This document shows, piece by piece, positions 17,344 through 25,110 of a stretch of 64,000 bases of DNA. Each line of letters opens with the position of its first letter. Positions within the stretch are counted from its first letter, which is position 1. This DNA is from Desulfovirgula thermocuniculi DSM 16036 (GTDB taxonomy: Bacteria > Bacillota > Desulfotomaculia > Desulfotomaculales > Desulfovirgulaceae). The notes beneath the pieces are model-generated. The model made no database searches. It saw only the letters and a program-made list of their open reading frames with translations, and was not told the DNA's origin. The DNA lies in assembly GCF_000429345.1 (NCBI RefSeq), contig NZ_AUBR01000004.1:49718-113717 (forward strand). The letters run 5' to 3'. Made by a program: the position numbers and the translations under genes.

Positions 17344-17416
17344 TTGGCGGAACAGAGGGAAACAGCCGCTTTGCCGCCGGGCCGCTCTTTCTGGTAGGCT
17401 TGTCTTAACCGCCAAC
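17344..17416 (+). ncRNA. Possible structured leader RNA before the CAP gene
   Basis: TTGGCGG (17344-17350) pairs perfectly with CCGCCAA (17410-17416), enclosing a G-rich core with GGGAAACAGCCGC, GCCGCCGGGCCGCTC and CTGGTAGG. The overall look recalls riboswitch aptamers found before wall-hydrolase genes, such as c-di-AMP types, but it does not match the consensus well enough for a firm call. Confidence 0.25.
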
Positions 17417-17440
17417 TTATTAATAAAAGGGAGTGTGGTT

Positions 17441-18379
17441 ATGCGCAGGGGAGCAAGGCTGCTGTTTTCGCTGTTGGTCGCCGCCGTGCTGTTTGGGGGC
17501 CTTTGCCTTACGGCTGCCTACGCCCAGGAAGTGGGCTTAAGCGCGGATGAGGCGCGGCTGGTTGACCTCATCAACCAGTGGCGCGCAGGCCGGGGCCTCG
17601 ACCCGTGGCAGGTGGACCCCCTGCTGGTGGATGTGGCTCGGGAAAGGGCCCGGGACGTGGCCCGGCAGGGCTTTGCCGCCCTCTCTTCCCCGCCCCTCGC
17701 AAAAGTGATGGCGCAGCGGGGCGTGAGATACGAGGCGCTGCAGGAAAGCGCCTTCGCGACCTCCTCCGTAAGCGGCGCCTTTAATGCCCTCATCAAGCTC
17801 TACCCGGCCTACCGCCAGGTCGTTGAGAGCGCAGACCTTGAGCGGGTCGGCGTGGGGGTGGCCAAGAGCGGCAAAACGCTGTACGTGGTGCAGCTGGCCG
17901 CCGGCAGGAAGGTGGCGGAAGGTGCCGCCGCACCCGCGCCTGCGGCCCCGCCGCAGCAGGCGCCGCCCCAACCCGCGCCCGGGACGCCTGCGGCGGTCCT
18001 CACCGCGGACGAGCAGCGCATGGTGGAGCTGGTCAACGCCGAGCGGGCGCGCTACGGCCTGCCCGCCTTGAAGGTGAACCCGCAGCTGGTGCAGCTGGCC
18101 AGGCTGAAAGCAAAGGATATGGTAGAAAACAACTACTTCAGCCATACCTCCCCCACCTACGGCAGCCCCTTTGAGATGATGCGCAAATCTAACGTGACCT
18201 ACCTCTACGCCGGGGAAAACCTGGCCGGCGCCTCTACGGTGGAGGCAGCCCACCAGGCGCTCATGAACTCGCCGGGCCACCGGGCTAACATCTTAAACCC
18301 CAACTTCAAGGAGATCGGTATCGCGGTGGTACCCGGCAGCGTTTACGGGAAGATCTTCGTGCAGCTGTTTAAGGGCTGA
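17441..18379 (+). CDS. Secreted protein with two CAP/SCP domains
   Basis: 312 residues from the ATG at 17441, with AAGGGAG upstream. A signal peptide occupies residues 1-28 with likely cleavage after AYA. A degenerate CAP-like domain follows (about 33-155), then a Pro/Ala-rich linker (about 162-188) and a well-conserved CAP domain (about 192-311) with MVELVNAERARYGLPAL, YFSHTSPTYG, AGENLA and MNSPGHRANILN. Such proteins (YkwD-like) occur on the wall and in spore coats; their activity is poorly known. A terminator follows. Confidence 0.88.
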   Translation: MRRGARLLFSLLVAAVLFGGLCLTAAYAQEVGLSADEARLVDLINQWRAGRGLDPWQVDPLLVDVARERARDVARQGFAALSSPPLAKVMAQRGVRYEALQESAFATSSVSGAFNALIKLYPAYRQVVESADLERVGVGVAKSGKTLYVVQLAAGRKVAEGAAAPAPAAPPQQAPPQPAPGTPAAVLTADEQRMVELVNAERARYGLPALKVNPQLVQLARLKAKDMVENNYFSHTSPTYGSPFEMMRKSNVTYLYAGENLAGASTVEAAHQALMNSPGHRANILNPNFKEIGIAVVPGSVYGKIFVQLFKG

Positions 18380-18409
18380 CCGGCCGTTTTGGGGTAAAAG
18401 AGCCTTTTG

Positions 18410-18437
18410 CCCGGCCCTTCGGGGGCCGGGTTTTTTT
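18410..18437 (+). terminator. Rho-independent terminator after CAP gene
   Basis: Stem CCCGGCCC/GGGCCGGG with a short TTCGG loop, followed by seven T residues. Confidence 0.92.
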
Positions 18438-18448
18438 GCCTCCCCCGC

Positions 18449-18475
18449 ACATAAAAAGGAGCCGCACATATATAT
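18449..18475 (+). promoter_or_regulatory. Possible sigma-K-like promoter of SPOCS-LysM gene
   Basis: AC (18449-18450) lies 16 bp before CATATATAT (18467-18475), resembling the AC-N16-CATANNNTA pattern of mother-cell sigma-K. It stands about 40 bp before a spore-type gene. Short AT-rich motifs can occur by chance. Confidence 0.3.
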
Positions 18476-18515
18476 GTATTATAGACCAGCAACCAGGAAG
18501 GGAGGAGTGTGCCCC

Positions 18516-20060
18516 ATGGCTGGATCTGCCGCCCCGGCTACGGAGCGGCTGCGGGTTAACCAGGTGGTCAACGAGGGAACCCAGCAGGTGGTGGTGCGCG
18601 GCAAAGTCGGCGTGCCCGACCCCAAGCCGGACGTAGCCAAGATCATCTCCACCGACAAAACGGCCAGCATCAAGAAGATAGAGCTGGTGCCGGACAAGGC
18701 CATAGTAGAGGGCGTCTTGAACCTGCAGATCGTGTACGTGGCCTTTGAGCCGGCCCAGTCCGTGCACCACATGCACCAGCAGCTGCCCTTTACGGCCATG
18801 GTAGAGCTGCCCGGGGTGATGCCGGGCATGGACGCCACGGGCAAGGTGACCGTGGAAGACGTGAGTGTTGCTTCCGGCGCCAAGGACCCGCGGCAGCTGG
18901 AGGTGGCCGCGGTTTTGAGCGTTTTCGTCAAGGTCACCGAGATGCAGGAGATAGAGGTCCTCGTAGAGTGCCCGCCGGGGACCACCTGCGACAAGGAGAC
19001 CATTAAGGTGGCCCACGTGGTGGGCAGCGGGACAAAGCAGGTTATCGTCAGCGAGGAGTTCACCGTGCCTGCGGAAAAGCCGCCGGTAGAGAAGGTACTC
19101 GCCGTGGACGCCACGGCGGAGATCACCGGCAAGAAGGTGCTCAAAAACAAAGTTATCGTTGACGGCGTGGCCACCGTGCAGGTGCTCTATGTGGCCGCGG
19201 AACCCGACCAGCCGGTACACCAGTTCCACCACAGCTTCAACTTCAGCGACTTCATTGAGGTTCCGGGGGCGGACGAAAGCACGGACGTAAGGGTGGACGT
19301 CCAGGTGGAGAGCGCCGAGGTGGAGGTGCCCGACGGGGAGAGCGTGCGGGCCGACCTGGTCTTAAAGCTTACGGCCATGGCCACCAGGCCCAAGCGGCTC
19401 ACCGTGGTCACCAAGGTGCACGATATGGCCGCGGAGACGGCGCTTTTGAAGATCGACCACGTGGTGGGCGAGGGCAGCGCCCAGGTGGTGCTGCGGGAGG
19501 CCTTTGAGCCGCCGGACCCCAAGCCCGTGGCCGAAAAGATCGTGGAAACCACCGTCCAGCAGGTGAAGGTTACGGAGACCAACATCATTGACGGCAAGGT
19601 CATCGTGCGCGGCTTCTTAGACGTGAGCCTGGTCTATGTGGGCAAGACGCCCGACCAGGCCGTACACGCCGTAGAGCGGCGCCTCACCTGGCGCACTTTT
19701 GTAGAGGTGCCCGGTGCCAAGGAAGGTATGACGGTGGATGCGCGGGCGGTGGTGGAGTTTTTACGCGCCGACACCGAGGGGCCGAAGATCATCCTGGAGG
19801 CGGTTATCAAGGTAATCGTGCGCGTGGTGGAGACGCTGCAGCGGGAAGTGGTGGTCGCCGCGGCCCCGGGACCTGCCGTGCCCTGCCCGCCGGGAGAGAC
19901 CATCACCCACGTGGTGATGCCCGGGGAGAGCTTCTGGAGCATTGCCCAGAAATACGGGGCCAACCTGCACGACATCATTAAGGCCAACCCCGGCAAGCAC
20001 CCGCACCACCTGATGCCCGGCGACAAAATCCTTGTGCCCTGTCCCCCGGCCAAGGGGTAA
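18516..20060 (+). CDS. SPOCS (DUF3794) protein with C-terminal LysM
   Basis: 514 residues from the ATG at 18516 (AAGGGAGGAG upstream). It holds three SPOCS/DUF3794 repeats, recognisable by recurring V-V-G-x-G/E-x-x-Q-V-V, KVIVDG or KVIVRG, and VLYVA or LVYVG followed by VH-F/L segments, at about residues 15-155, 160-305 and 310-445. The C-terminus (about 462-510) is a LysM domain: THVVMPGESFWSIAQKYG. SPOCS-LysM architecture is that of SipL/SafA-like spore-coat assembly proteins. It has no signal peptide, consistent with mother-cell action at the forespore surface. Confidence 0.88.
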   Translation: MAGSAAPATERLRVNQVVNEGTQQVVVRGKVGVPDPKPDVAKIISTDKTASIKKIELVPDKAIVEGVLNLQIVYVAFEPAQSVHHMHQQLPFTAMVELPGVMPGMDATGKVTVEDVSVASGAKDPRQLEVAAVLSVFVKVTEMQEIEVLVECPPGTTCDKETIKVAHVVGSGTKQVIVSEEFTVPAEKPPVEKVLAVDATAEITGKKVLKNKVIVDGVATVQVLYVAAEPDQPVHQFHHSFNFSDFIEVPGADESTDVRVDVQVESAEVEVPDGESVRADLVLKLTAMATRPKRLTVVTKVHDMAAETALLKIDHVVGEGSAQVVLREAFEPPDPKPVAEKIVETTVQQVKVTETNIIDGKVIVRGFLDVSLVYVGKTPDQAVHAVERRLTWRTFVEVPGAKEGMTVDARAVVEFLRADTEGPKIILEAVIKVIVRVVETLQREVVVAAAPGPAVPCPPGETITHVVMPGESFWSIAQKYGANLHDIIKANPGKHPHHLMPGDKILVPCPPAKG

Positions 20061-20094
20061 AAAACGCTTTGCGGCAAGGAGGTCTGATGCGCCT

Positions 20095-21174
20095 ATGCCC
20101 ATCCAGTACACCTACATGGAGCCGGAAGAGGTCCAGTGCCTGAAAATCAAGGTGCCCGTGGTGCTCTCCGAGCAGGAGGTACAGGTGGTGGTGGACAGCA
20201 CCGTTACCCTGCCCGAGTTGGGCAAGAAGGTGGACCACATCGACGGGCGGGTGGAGGACCTGGAGGCCGAGCCGGTGTTCGTCCGCGAGAGCATCGGCGC
20301 CTGGTACCCCAAGATCAACAAGGAATGGCAGAGCCACTTTGACGGCATTGCCGGCAACGTGAGCGTGGTGAAGAAGCTCATCGTCAAAGGGACTTTCCAC
20401 AAGCAGATCTTTTACGTCAACCAGCGGGATGAAGTCAAGCATTTTGCGGAAGACGTGCCCTTCACCAAGATGGTGGAGCTCAAGGAGCCCCAGCCGGTGC
20501 TGGATGAGGACAACGTTTTGGTGCAGTTCCCCAAGCCCAAATTCGACGTTTCCTGGGAGCTGGTGCGGGCCAGCCGCCTCCACCAGACGGGCGTGATCAT
20601 CGTGCGCGTGAAGGTGGTGGAAGAGCGGCAGGTCTACGTGCAGCTGTGCCCGGCGCCCGAGCTCTGCCCGCGGGGCAACCTGCTGGAAGATCCCGGCCTG
20701 GAGCAGTGGGCGGACAACGAGCCCGTCTTCTGGGATGCCTCGAACAACGTGGGCCCCACCACCACCGCGCACAGCGGCAGCTACGCCGCCGAATTGGGCA
20801 CAAACGATCCCTCTTCCCCCGCCACCCTCTTCCAGGTGGTGCGCCGGGGAATTGCCCCCGCCAGGGCCTACAAGCTCACCTTCTGGGCGCGGGAAAACGT
20901 AGCCCCCGGGACGCCCACCAGCGCGTTTAGCCTGGTGGCCGAGGTACGCTTTTACGACCGCTTCGGCGTGCAGATTGACGGCGCCAGCATCAGCCTGGGG
21001 AGTGTGAACATCCCCGACGGCAACTACCAGCAGTTCACCTTGAGCGTGCCCGCCTCGCCGTCCGGGTCGCGCACGGCGGTGGTGCGCTTTAGCTTCAACC
21101 CGGTTTCCGGCAACACCAATACCGTCAAAATCGATGACGTGCTCTTCGAGTGCATAGGGGGCTTTCCCACGTAA
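20095..21174 (+). CDS. SPOCS protein with C-terminal carbohydrate-binding-like domain
   Basis: 359 residues from the ATG at 20095, with AAGGAGG 12 bp upstream. Residues 1-195 form a SPOCS/DUF3794-type domain (KVPVVLSEQEVQVVV, KLIVKGTFHKQIFYVN, HFAEDVPFTKMVEL). From about 200 a beta-sandwich begins with NLLEDPGLEQWADNEPVFW, then HSGSYAAELG and YKLTFWARE, as in CBM4/9-like carbohydrate-binding modules. The pairing suggests a coat or exosporium protein that binds glycans. It is probably co-transcribed with the preceding SPOCS-LysM gene, 34 bp upstream. Confidence 0.8.
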   Translation: MPIQYTYMEPEEVQCLKIKVPVVLSEQEVQVVVDSTVTLPELGKKVDHIDGRVEDLEAEPVFVRESIGAWYPKINKEWQSHFDGIAGNVSVVKKLIVKGTFHKQIFYVNQRDEVKHFAEDVPFTKMVELKEPQPVLDEDNVLVQFPKPKFDVSWELVRASRLHQTGVIIVRVKVVEERQVYVQLCPAPELCPRGNLLEDPGLEQWADNEPVFWDASNNVGPTTTAHSGSYAAELGTNDPSSPATLFQVVRRGIAPARAYKLTFWARENVAPGTPTSAFSLVAEVRFYDRFGVQIDGASISLGSVNIPDGNYQQFTLSVPASPSGSRTAVVRFSFNPVSGNTNTVKIDDVLFECIGGFPT

Positions 21175-21321
21175 GAAGTCCGGCGGGTTTTGAGCGGCGT
21201 GATTTGGCTCCCGCGGCCTGGGCCAAATCACGCTCCCCGGGCCGGGGTGCCTCGGGCCTGTGTTTGGCTGGAGCTGTTAGGCACAGCTTTCTTTTTTTAT
21301 TTCGGGCAGGGAGGTATTTTA

Positions 21322-21621
21322 ATGTTTATTCCTACGGGAAAACTCCTCGAGCAGTTGCAGGAGCTGGTGGAAGAGGCGCGGCAGCTGGTGGTGAGCGGTG
21401 AGGGGGGCGGCGGCGCGGTGCGCCTGACGGTCGACGGGCTGCTGCAGGTGCGGGAGGTTTTTTTGGGCGAGCGGGCGGCACTGCTTTTGGCGCGGGGAGA
21501 GCTGGCCGGCGCCGTGCGCGAGGCCTTTAACGGGGCGACCGGGGAAGTGCGGCGGCACCTGAGGGAAAAGGTGGCCCAAAAAACGGGACTTTCCCTCCCC
21601 CACCTGCCGGGCCTCTTTTAG
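21322..21621 (+). CDS. Small YbaB/EbfC-like protein
   Basis: 99 residues from the ATG at 21322 with GGGAGGT upstream. A helix (GKLLEQLQELVEEARQLV) is followed by a beta hairpin (AVRLTVDGLLQVREVFLG) and more helices, the fold pattern of YbaB nucleoid-associated proteins, but the sequence is far from the core family. It sits 16 bp before another small gene. Function unknown; a spore-region role is inferred only from position. Confidence 0.55.
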   Translation: MFIPTGKLLEQLQELVEEARQLVVSGEGGGGAVRLTVDGLLQVREVFLGERAALLLARGELAGAVREAFNGATGEVRRHLREKVAQKTGLSLPHLPGLF

Positions 21622-21637
21622 GAGGGAGGAGACGACC

Positions 21638-21838
21638 TTGGAAGAAAAGGCTTTCCCCCAGGGCCTGGAGGCCGTGCTCTTCCGCCTTTTGGAAAAGGGC
21701 CGCGAAAGCGATCCCCTGGTGCTGCTCTGCCTGGTCAACCTCATGGGCATGATCAACCTGATGGCCAGGCGCGCCGGGCGGGAGGAAGGGCCAAGTACCC
21801 CGCCGGATGCGCCGAACAAGGCGGGCGGGGTTCCTTAA
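21638..21838 (+). CDS. Small hypothetical protein, related to 22512-22937
   Basis: 66 residues from TTG at 21638 after AGGAGGGAGG. Its core LEAVLFRLLEKGRESDPLVL with LLCLVNLMGMINLMARRAG resembles LEKLLFSLLDYQSQNGVDQL with MLGLLNLLGIVSLMNRQAG in the gene at 22512. The shared pattern is an amphipathic helix plus a short hydrophobic helix rich in Leu and Met. Not recognised as a named family. The stop codon lies within the following palindrome. Confidence 0.6.
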   Translation: MEEKAFPQGLEAVLFRLLEKGRESDPLVLLCLVNLMGMINLMARRAGREEGPSTPPDAPNKAGGVP

Positions 21839-21850
21839 AGGAACCCCGCC
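21824..21850. terminator. Palindromic terminator between convergent small genes
   Basis: Perfect 11-bp arms GGCGGGGTTCC/GGAACCCCGCC around a TTAAA loop, between two converging genes. No long T-run is present on either side. Confidence 0.6.
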
Positions 21851-21852
21851 GC

Positions 21853-22128
21853 TTATAAAAGCTTTACCTCTTTCTCCTGGGCCGGTGCTTCCTGGGCCGG
21901 CTGCCCCCCGCCGAGCGGCGGGGGCGTGCTGTTGAGGAGCTGCGTTACGCCGGCCTGCAAGGCGTGCAGGCCCTCGCGCCACCTTTTGAGCGCGTCCTGG
22001 ATGGCTTCCAGCAGCAGGAGCAGCTGGGCCAGCCTCGCCTCCACTTCCGGCCTCGTGGAGAGCACGAAGAGCAGGGGTACGGCTGCCGGGTGAAACCCGG
22101 TGACCTCCCGGTCTTCCGGCGGCACCAC
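21853..22128 (-). CDS. Small hydrophobic-helix protein, paralogue A
   Basis: 91 residues starting at a tandem GTG with AAGGAGGG upstream. The segment AVPLLFVLSTRPEVEARL followed by LLEAIQDALKRWREGLHALQ aligns with FLILILLVLSTKPEAEQHL and FIQATQHSVQVFRSGLETFY in the next minus-strand gene. A short membrane-like stretch is followed by an amphipathic helix; the C-terminal tail is Pro/Gly-rich. Function unknown. Confidence 0.6.
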   Translation of the reverse strand: MVPPEDREVTGFHPAAVPLLFVLSTRPEVEARLAQLLLLLEAIQDALKRWREGLHALQAGVTQLLNSTPPPLGGGQPAQEAPAQEKEVKLL

Positions 22129-22145
22129 AGATCCCTCCTTTGGGC

Positions 22146-22340
22146 TTAGAGGTTTTTGGCAGCGGCATAAAAGGTTTCCAGGCCGCTCCTGAAAACCTGC
22201 ACCGAGTGCTGCGTGGCCTGGATGAAGGCGGCCAGCTGGGTAAGGTGCTGTTCCGCCTCCGGCTTGGTGGAGAGCACCAGCAGGATGAGGATTAAAAAAA
22301 GGGTGAAGGGGTTGTTGGGCGAGAGCCCCCCGTTGCCCAT
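22146..22340 (-). CDS. Small hydrophobic-helix protein, paralogue B
   Basis: 64 residues from the ATG at 22340, with GGGAGGGAAGAG upstream. The N-terminus GNGGLSPNNPFTLFLILIL is a Gly/Asn-rich lead into a single hydrophobic helix, a layout seen in several short spore-associated peptides. It forms a two-gene operon with paralogue A (17-bp gap). No family was recognised. Confidence 0.6.
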   Translation of the reverse strand: MGNGGLSPNNPFTLFLILILLVLSTKPEAEQHLTQLAAFIQATQHSVQVFRSGLETFYAAAKNL

Positions 22341-22511
22341 CCTCTCTTCCCTCCCATGCAGGATTTTCCTAGAGTTATACTACGTGCCTGGGGGGCCGTT
22401 AGGTGACAGCAACACGGGGTGCGCGGCGTGAATAAACTGGTATGGGGGGCGCGGGGCCGGGAGGGCCGGTCGGGGAGCGGGAACTTTTTAGAAAGGAGGG
22501 GGTCCGGCGCA

Positions 22512-22937
22512 GTGAGCCAGGAAGAAAGGTTTAAGGGCGGCCAGCTGGAAAAGCTGCTCTTTTCCCTGCTGGATTACCAGTCCCAAAACGGCGTTGACCA
22601 GCTGGACACCATGCTCATGCTGGGGCTTTTAAACCTCCTGGGCATCGTGAGCCTCATGAACAGGCAGGCGGGCGGGACGGCTGCCCTTCCCCAGGGCGCC
22701 GCTGCCGCCCACCCCATGATGCACGCCCTCATGCAGGTGCTCGGCGGCCCGCCGCCCGCGGCGCAGGGCGAAAAGCCGCCTTCCCCCGACCCCGGCCTGC
22801 TCTTGAACATGCTCGGCAACCTCGTCGCCCAGGGCCCGCGGCGCCAGCCGGCGCCGCCCGGCGCGGGCGAGAAAAGGGCCGCGGCGGGAAACGTGCTCAA
22901 GTGGGGAGAGCAGCTGGAAAAGGAAAAGCGGGCCTAG
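22512..22937 (+). CDS. Hypothetical protein with Leu/Met-rich helix
   Basis: 141 residues from the GTG at 22512 with AAAGGAGGGGG upstream (the frame is open from 22419). Residues 10-55 resemble the small protein at 21638-21838. The C-terminal half is Pro/Ala-rich with a second helix (PGLLLNMLGNLVAQG). Function unknown. It closes the cluster of small proteins after the SPOCS genes and is followed by a hairpin terminator. Confidence 0.6.
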   Translation: MSQEERFKGGQLEKLLFSLLDYQSQNGVDQLDTMLMLGLLNLLGIVSLMNRQAGGTAALPQGAAAAHPMMHALMQVLGGPPPAAQGEKPPSPDPGLLLNMLGNLVAQGPRRQPAPPGAGEKRAAAGNVLKWGEQLEKEKRA

Positions 22938-22944
22938 GGCCCGC

Positions 22945-22981
22945 GCGGCCGGCTCTCTGCAGGCCGGCCGCACATATTTTC
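22945..22981 (+). terminator. Hairpin terminator
   Basis: 9-bp perfect stem GCGGCCGGC/GCCGGCCGC (22945-22953, 22963-22971), then ACATATTTTCT. Confidence 0.6.
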
Positions 22982-23156
22982 TGCCGCCGGGGGAGAGATT
23001 AAACAAAGCGGGCGGAACACGCCGGCTAAAAATTTTTGAGCACCCGCCGATTGAGGGCCGGCGCCGCCCATATTAAGCCCGGCAAGGGAGCTTTGCCGTA
23101 CCGCGGGAGTCTTTCGCCCGCGGGGCGGGGTGGAAAAAGAGCGGGAGGTGCCGGCC

Positions 23157-23603
23157 TTGAGCGCCAAGCTGCTGGCCCTTTTAATTGCCGCCCTGTCCGG
23201 GGTGACCATGGCCGTGCAGGGCACCATCAACGCCGCCTTAAGCAAGATCGTCGGGCTCCTGGAGGCCACCTTTATCGTGCACCTGGTGGGTCTCTTGCTG
23301 GTGGCCGTGCTCCTTTTCGGCCTGGGGATGGGCGGCGGGCAGGCGGTGAACCTTTCCCAGGTCCCCTGGTACTACTACCTCGGCGGGGTGCTGGGGGTGC
23401 TGATCATTTACGCGGTGATGCGCAGCATCCCTAGGGTGGGGGTGGCCCCCGCCACCACGGCCATTATTGTGGGCCAGGTCCTTACCGCCAGCCTCATCGA
23501 CCACCTGGGGCTCTTCGGCATGGAGAAGCTCCCCTTTACCTGGTACCGCCTCCTGGGCGCGCTGCTCATGGCCGGGGGAGCCTGGCTGCTGCTAAAGAAG
23601 TAG
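23157..23603 (+). CDS. DMT-family transporter of the YdcZ (DUF606) type
   Basis: 148 residues from TTG 23157 (GGGAGGTG 6 bp upstream); the GTG at 23130 is the alternative. It has four to five hydrophobic helices: LLALLIAALSGVTMAVQGTI, EATFIVHLVGLLLVAVLLF, YYYLGGVLGVLIIYAVM, VAPATTAIIVGQVLTASLI and LLGALLMAGGAWLLL. This matches the short YdcZ/DUF606 members, which often act as paired subunits, but only one copy is seen here. Substrate unknown. Its end overlaps the opposing ZIP gene by 12 bp. Confidence 0.82.
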   Translation: MSAKLLALLIAALSGVTMAVQGTINAALSKIVGLLEATFIVHLVGLLLVAVLLFGLGMGGGQAVNLSQVPWYYYLGGVLGVLIIYAVMRSIPRVGVAPATTAIIVGQVLTASLIDHLGLFGMEKLPFTWYRLLGALLMAGGAWLLLKK

Positions 23604-24320
23604 GTTCAGGGCCGCCACCAGTAGGAAGCCGCCACCGCAGCCGGCGGCGGCAAGAGGCAGCGAGAGGGCCATGCAGGCCGGCAGGAGCTTTTGCGTGACC
23701 ACGTAGGCCATGGCCCCGGCGGCCAGGGCCAGGAGGAGGGGCAGGTAGCCCGGCAGGGCCTGCAGCATGAAGATGCCCAGCCAGCAGCCCAGCGGGGTGA
23801 CCAGGCTGACCAGACCGTTTAAGGCCAGCACCCTGCGGGGGGAAAGGCCGCCGGCAAAGAGCGGCGCGGCGGTGGCCATGCCCTCGGGGATGTTGTGCAG
23901 GGCAATGGCCAGGACCAGGAGGGGGCCCGTGCTTCCCGGCCGGGCAAAGCCGGCGGCAATGGCCAGGCCTTCCGGCAGGTCGTGCAGGGCGATGCCCGCG
24001 GCAATGAGGTAGCCCATCTTGAGGTAAAGAAGGCCCGGGGGGGCTGCCGCCACCTCCCCGTTTAAGAATAGGTCGAGGGCGTGCATGAGGAGGAGGCCGG
24101 CGGCAAGTCCCGTAAGGGTGCGGCCCGGGCCCCCGTGGAGGAAGGCTTCCGGCAGCAGGTCGAGGGCCACCACGGCCAGCATCACGCCCGCCGCCAGGCC
24201 GAGGAGCAGGGAGAAAAGCCGCCGCCCCGGGCGGCCCCAGGCCAGCACCGCCGCCGCCCCCAGGCAGGTGGAAAATCCTGCCAGAAAGGCCAGGAACAAA
24301 ATTCCCGCCAAAACCTTCAC
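23592..24320 (-). CDS. ZIP-family metal transporter
   Basis: 242 residues, about eight transmembrane helices. The two ZIP metal-site signatures HDLPEG and HNIPEG lie in helices IV and V. These permeases import zinc, iron or related divalent metals. The start is GTG at 24320 with a weak ribosome site. No metal-responsive operator was identified upstream. Confidence 0.9.
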   Translation of the reverse strand: MKVLAGILFLAFLAGFSTCLGAAAVLAWGRPGRRLFSLLLGLAAGVMLAVVALDLLPEAFLHGGPGRTLTGLAAGLLLMHALDLFLNGEVAAAPPGLLYLKMGYLIAAGIALHDLPEGLAIAAGFARPGSTGPLLVLAIALHNIPEGMATAAPLFAGGLSPRRVLALNGLVSLVTPLGCWLGIFMLQALPGYLPLLLALAAGAMAYVVTQKLLPACMALSLPLAAAGCGGGFLLVAALNLLL

Positions 24321-24380
24321 CTGCCAGTTAGCCGACTGCTAAATTATATTAGATGGCCCCGGAAGTTAGCACGTCCATTA

Positions 24381-24412
24381 ATAAGGCCGGTCCCCGCCGG
24401 GACCGGCCTTAT
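24381..24412. terminator. Perfect 14-bp inverted repeat, likely terminator
   Basis: ATAAGGCCGGTCCC and its exact complement surround a CGCC loop. It lies between two minus-strand genes and probably terminates the L,D-transpeptidase transcript. Confidence 0.65.
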
Positions 24413-24475
24413 CGCCGGGGCATTGTAGCGCGGGGCGGCGGTAACCCCCACCGCCCCCAGGCAGGCGAAGAAAAT

Positions 24476-24997
24476 TTAGACTTTCGGCAGCAGGATCACC
24501 TGCCCGGGGTAGAGCGCGTCGGGATCGGGCAGGCCGTTTAGCTCGATGAGGGCGTCTAAGGGGACCTGGAAGCGGCGGGCAATCTGCCAGAGGGTGTCGC
24601 CGGGCTGCACCACGTAACTCGTGCCCGCCCCGGCGGCCTTTTCCCCGCCGCCCACAATACGCACCGGCGTGCCGATGGCCACCTGGGGGAAGAGTTCCTC
24701 GATGTGGTGGTTGAACATGCGGATGCAACCGTTGGAGACGGCCCTGCCGATGGAAGAGGGGTCGCTGGTGCCGTGAATGCCGTAGTTGCCCCCGGGTATG
24801 TCCAGCCCCATCCAGCGCGTGCCAAGCATCCCCCCGGGGTTGACGATTTTGTTCACAATGCGGTAGTTGCCCGTGGGCGTGGGCGTGGAGGGCTTGCCCA
24901 CGGCCACGGGGTAGGTCTTGACCAGGGAGTCGCCCTGGAAGTGGTGCAGGCGGCGCAGGTCTGTCTCCACCAGCAGGTGGGTGCCGGCCGGTTTCAC
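24476..24997 (-). CDS. L,D-transpeptidase (YkuD) with C-terminal LysM
   Basis: 173 residues from the GTG at 24997 with GGGAGG upstream; the longer open frame adds a non-homologous lead. The YkuD catalytic block is intact: [11 protein letters not shown] and VSNGCIRM (His and Cys nucleophile). Residues 125-173 are LysM ([16 protein letters not shown]). No signal peptide is evident, as in Bacillus YkuD of the spore. These enzymes form 3-3 cross-links in peptidoglycan. It is divergent from pgpA. Confidence 0.9.
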   Translation of the reverse strand: MKPAGTHLLVETDLRRLHHFQGDSLVKTYPVAVGKPSTPTPTGNYRIVNKIVNPGGMLGTRWMGLDIPGGNYGIHGTSDPSSIGRAVSNGCIRMFNHHIEELFPQVAIGTPVRIVGGGEKAAGAGTSYVVQPGDTLWQIARRFQVPLDALIELNGLPDPDALYPGQVILLPKV

Positions 24998-25058
24998 GGT
25001 CTGTCGCCTCCCTCGCGGATTTTCTCCCGGATCATGATATGAGGGGGCGACGGATTTT

Positions 25059-25089
25059 GCCCGCCCCGTGATATAATGAAAGGGCGGGT
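25059..25089 (+). promoter_or_regulatory. Extended -10 promoter of pgpA within an inverted repeat
   Basis: TGATATAAT (25069-25077) is an extended -10 element. It is bracketed by CCCGCCC and GGGCGGG, which could form an operator or a 5' hairpin. No good -35 is seen. Confidence 0.5.
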
Positions 25090-25110
25090 TACGGCAGGGA
25101 GGTGAAGCTT

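Noticed and set aside
17324..17440. N-terminal extension of the CAP protein
   Set aside because: The signal peptide and ribosome site place the start at 17441; the open frame upstream is chance.
19978..21231. 417-codon minus-strand frame opposite the SPOCS genes
   Set aside because: Shadow of a high-GC coding strand; no motifs.
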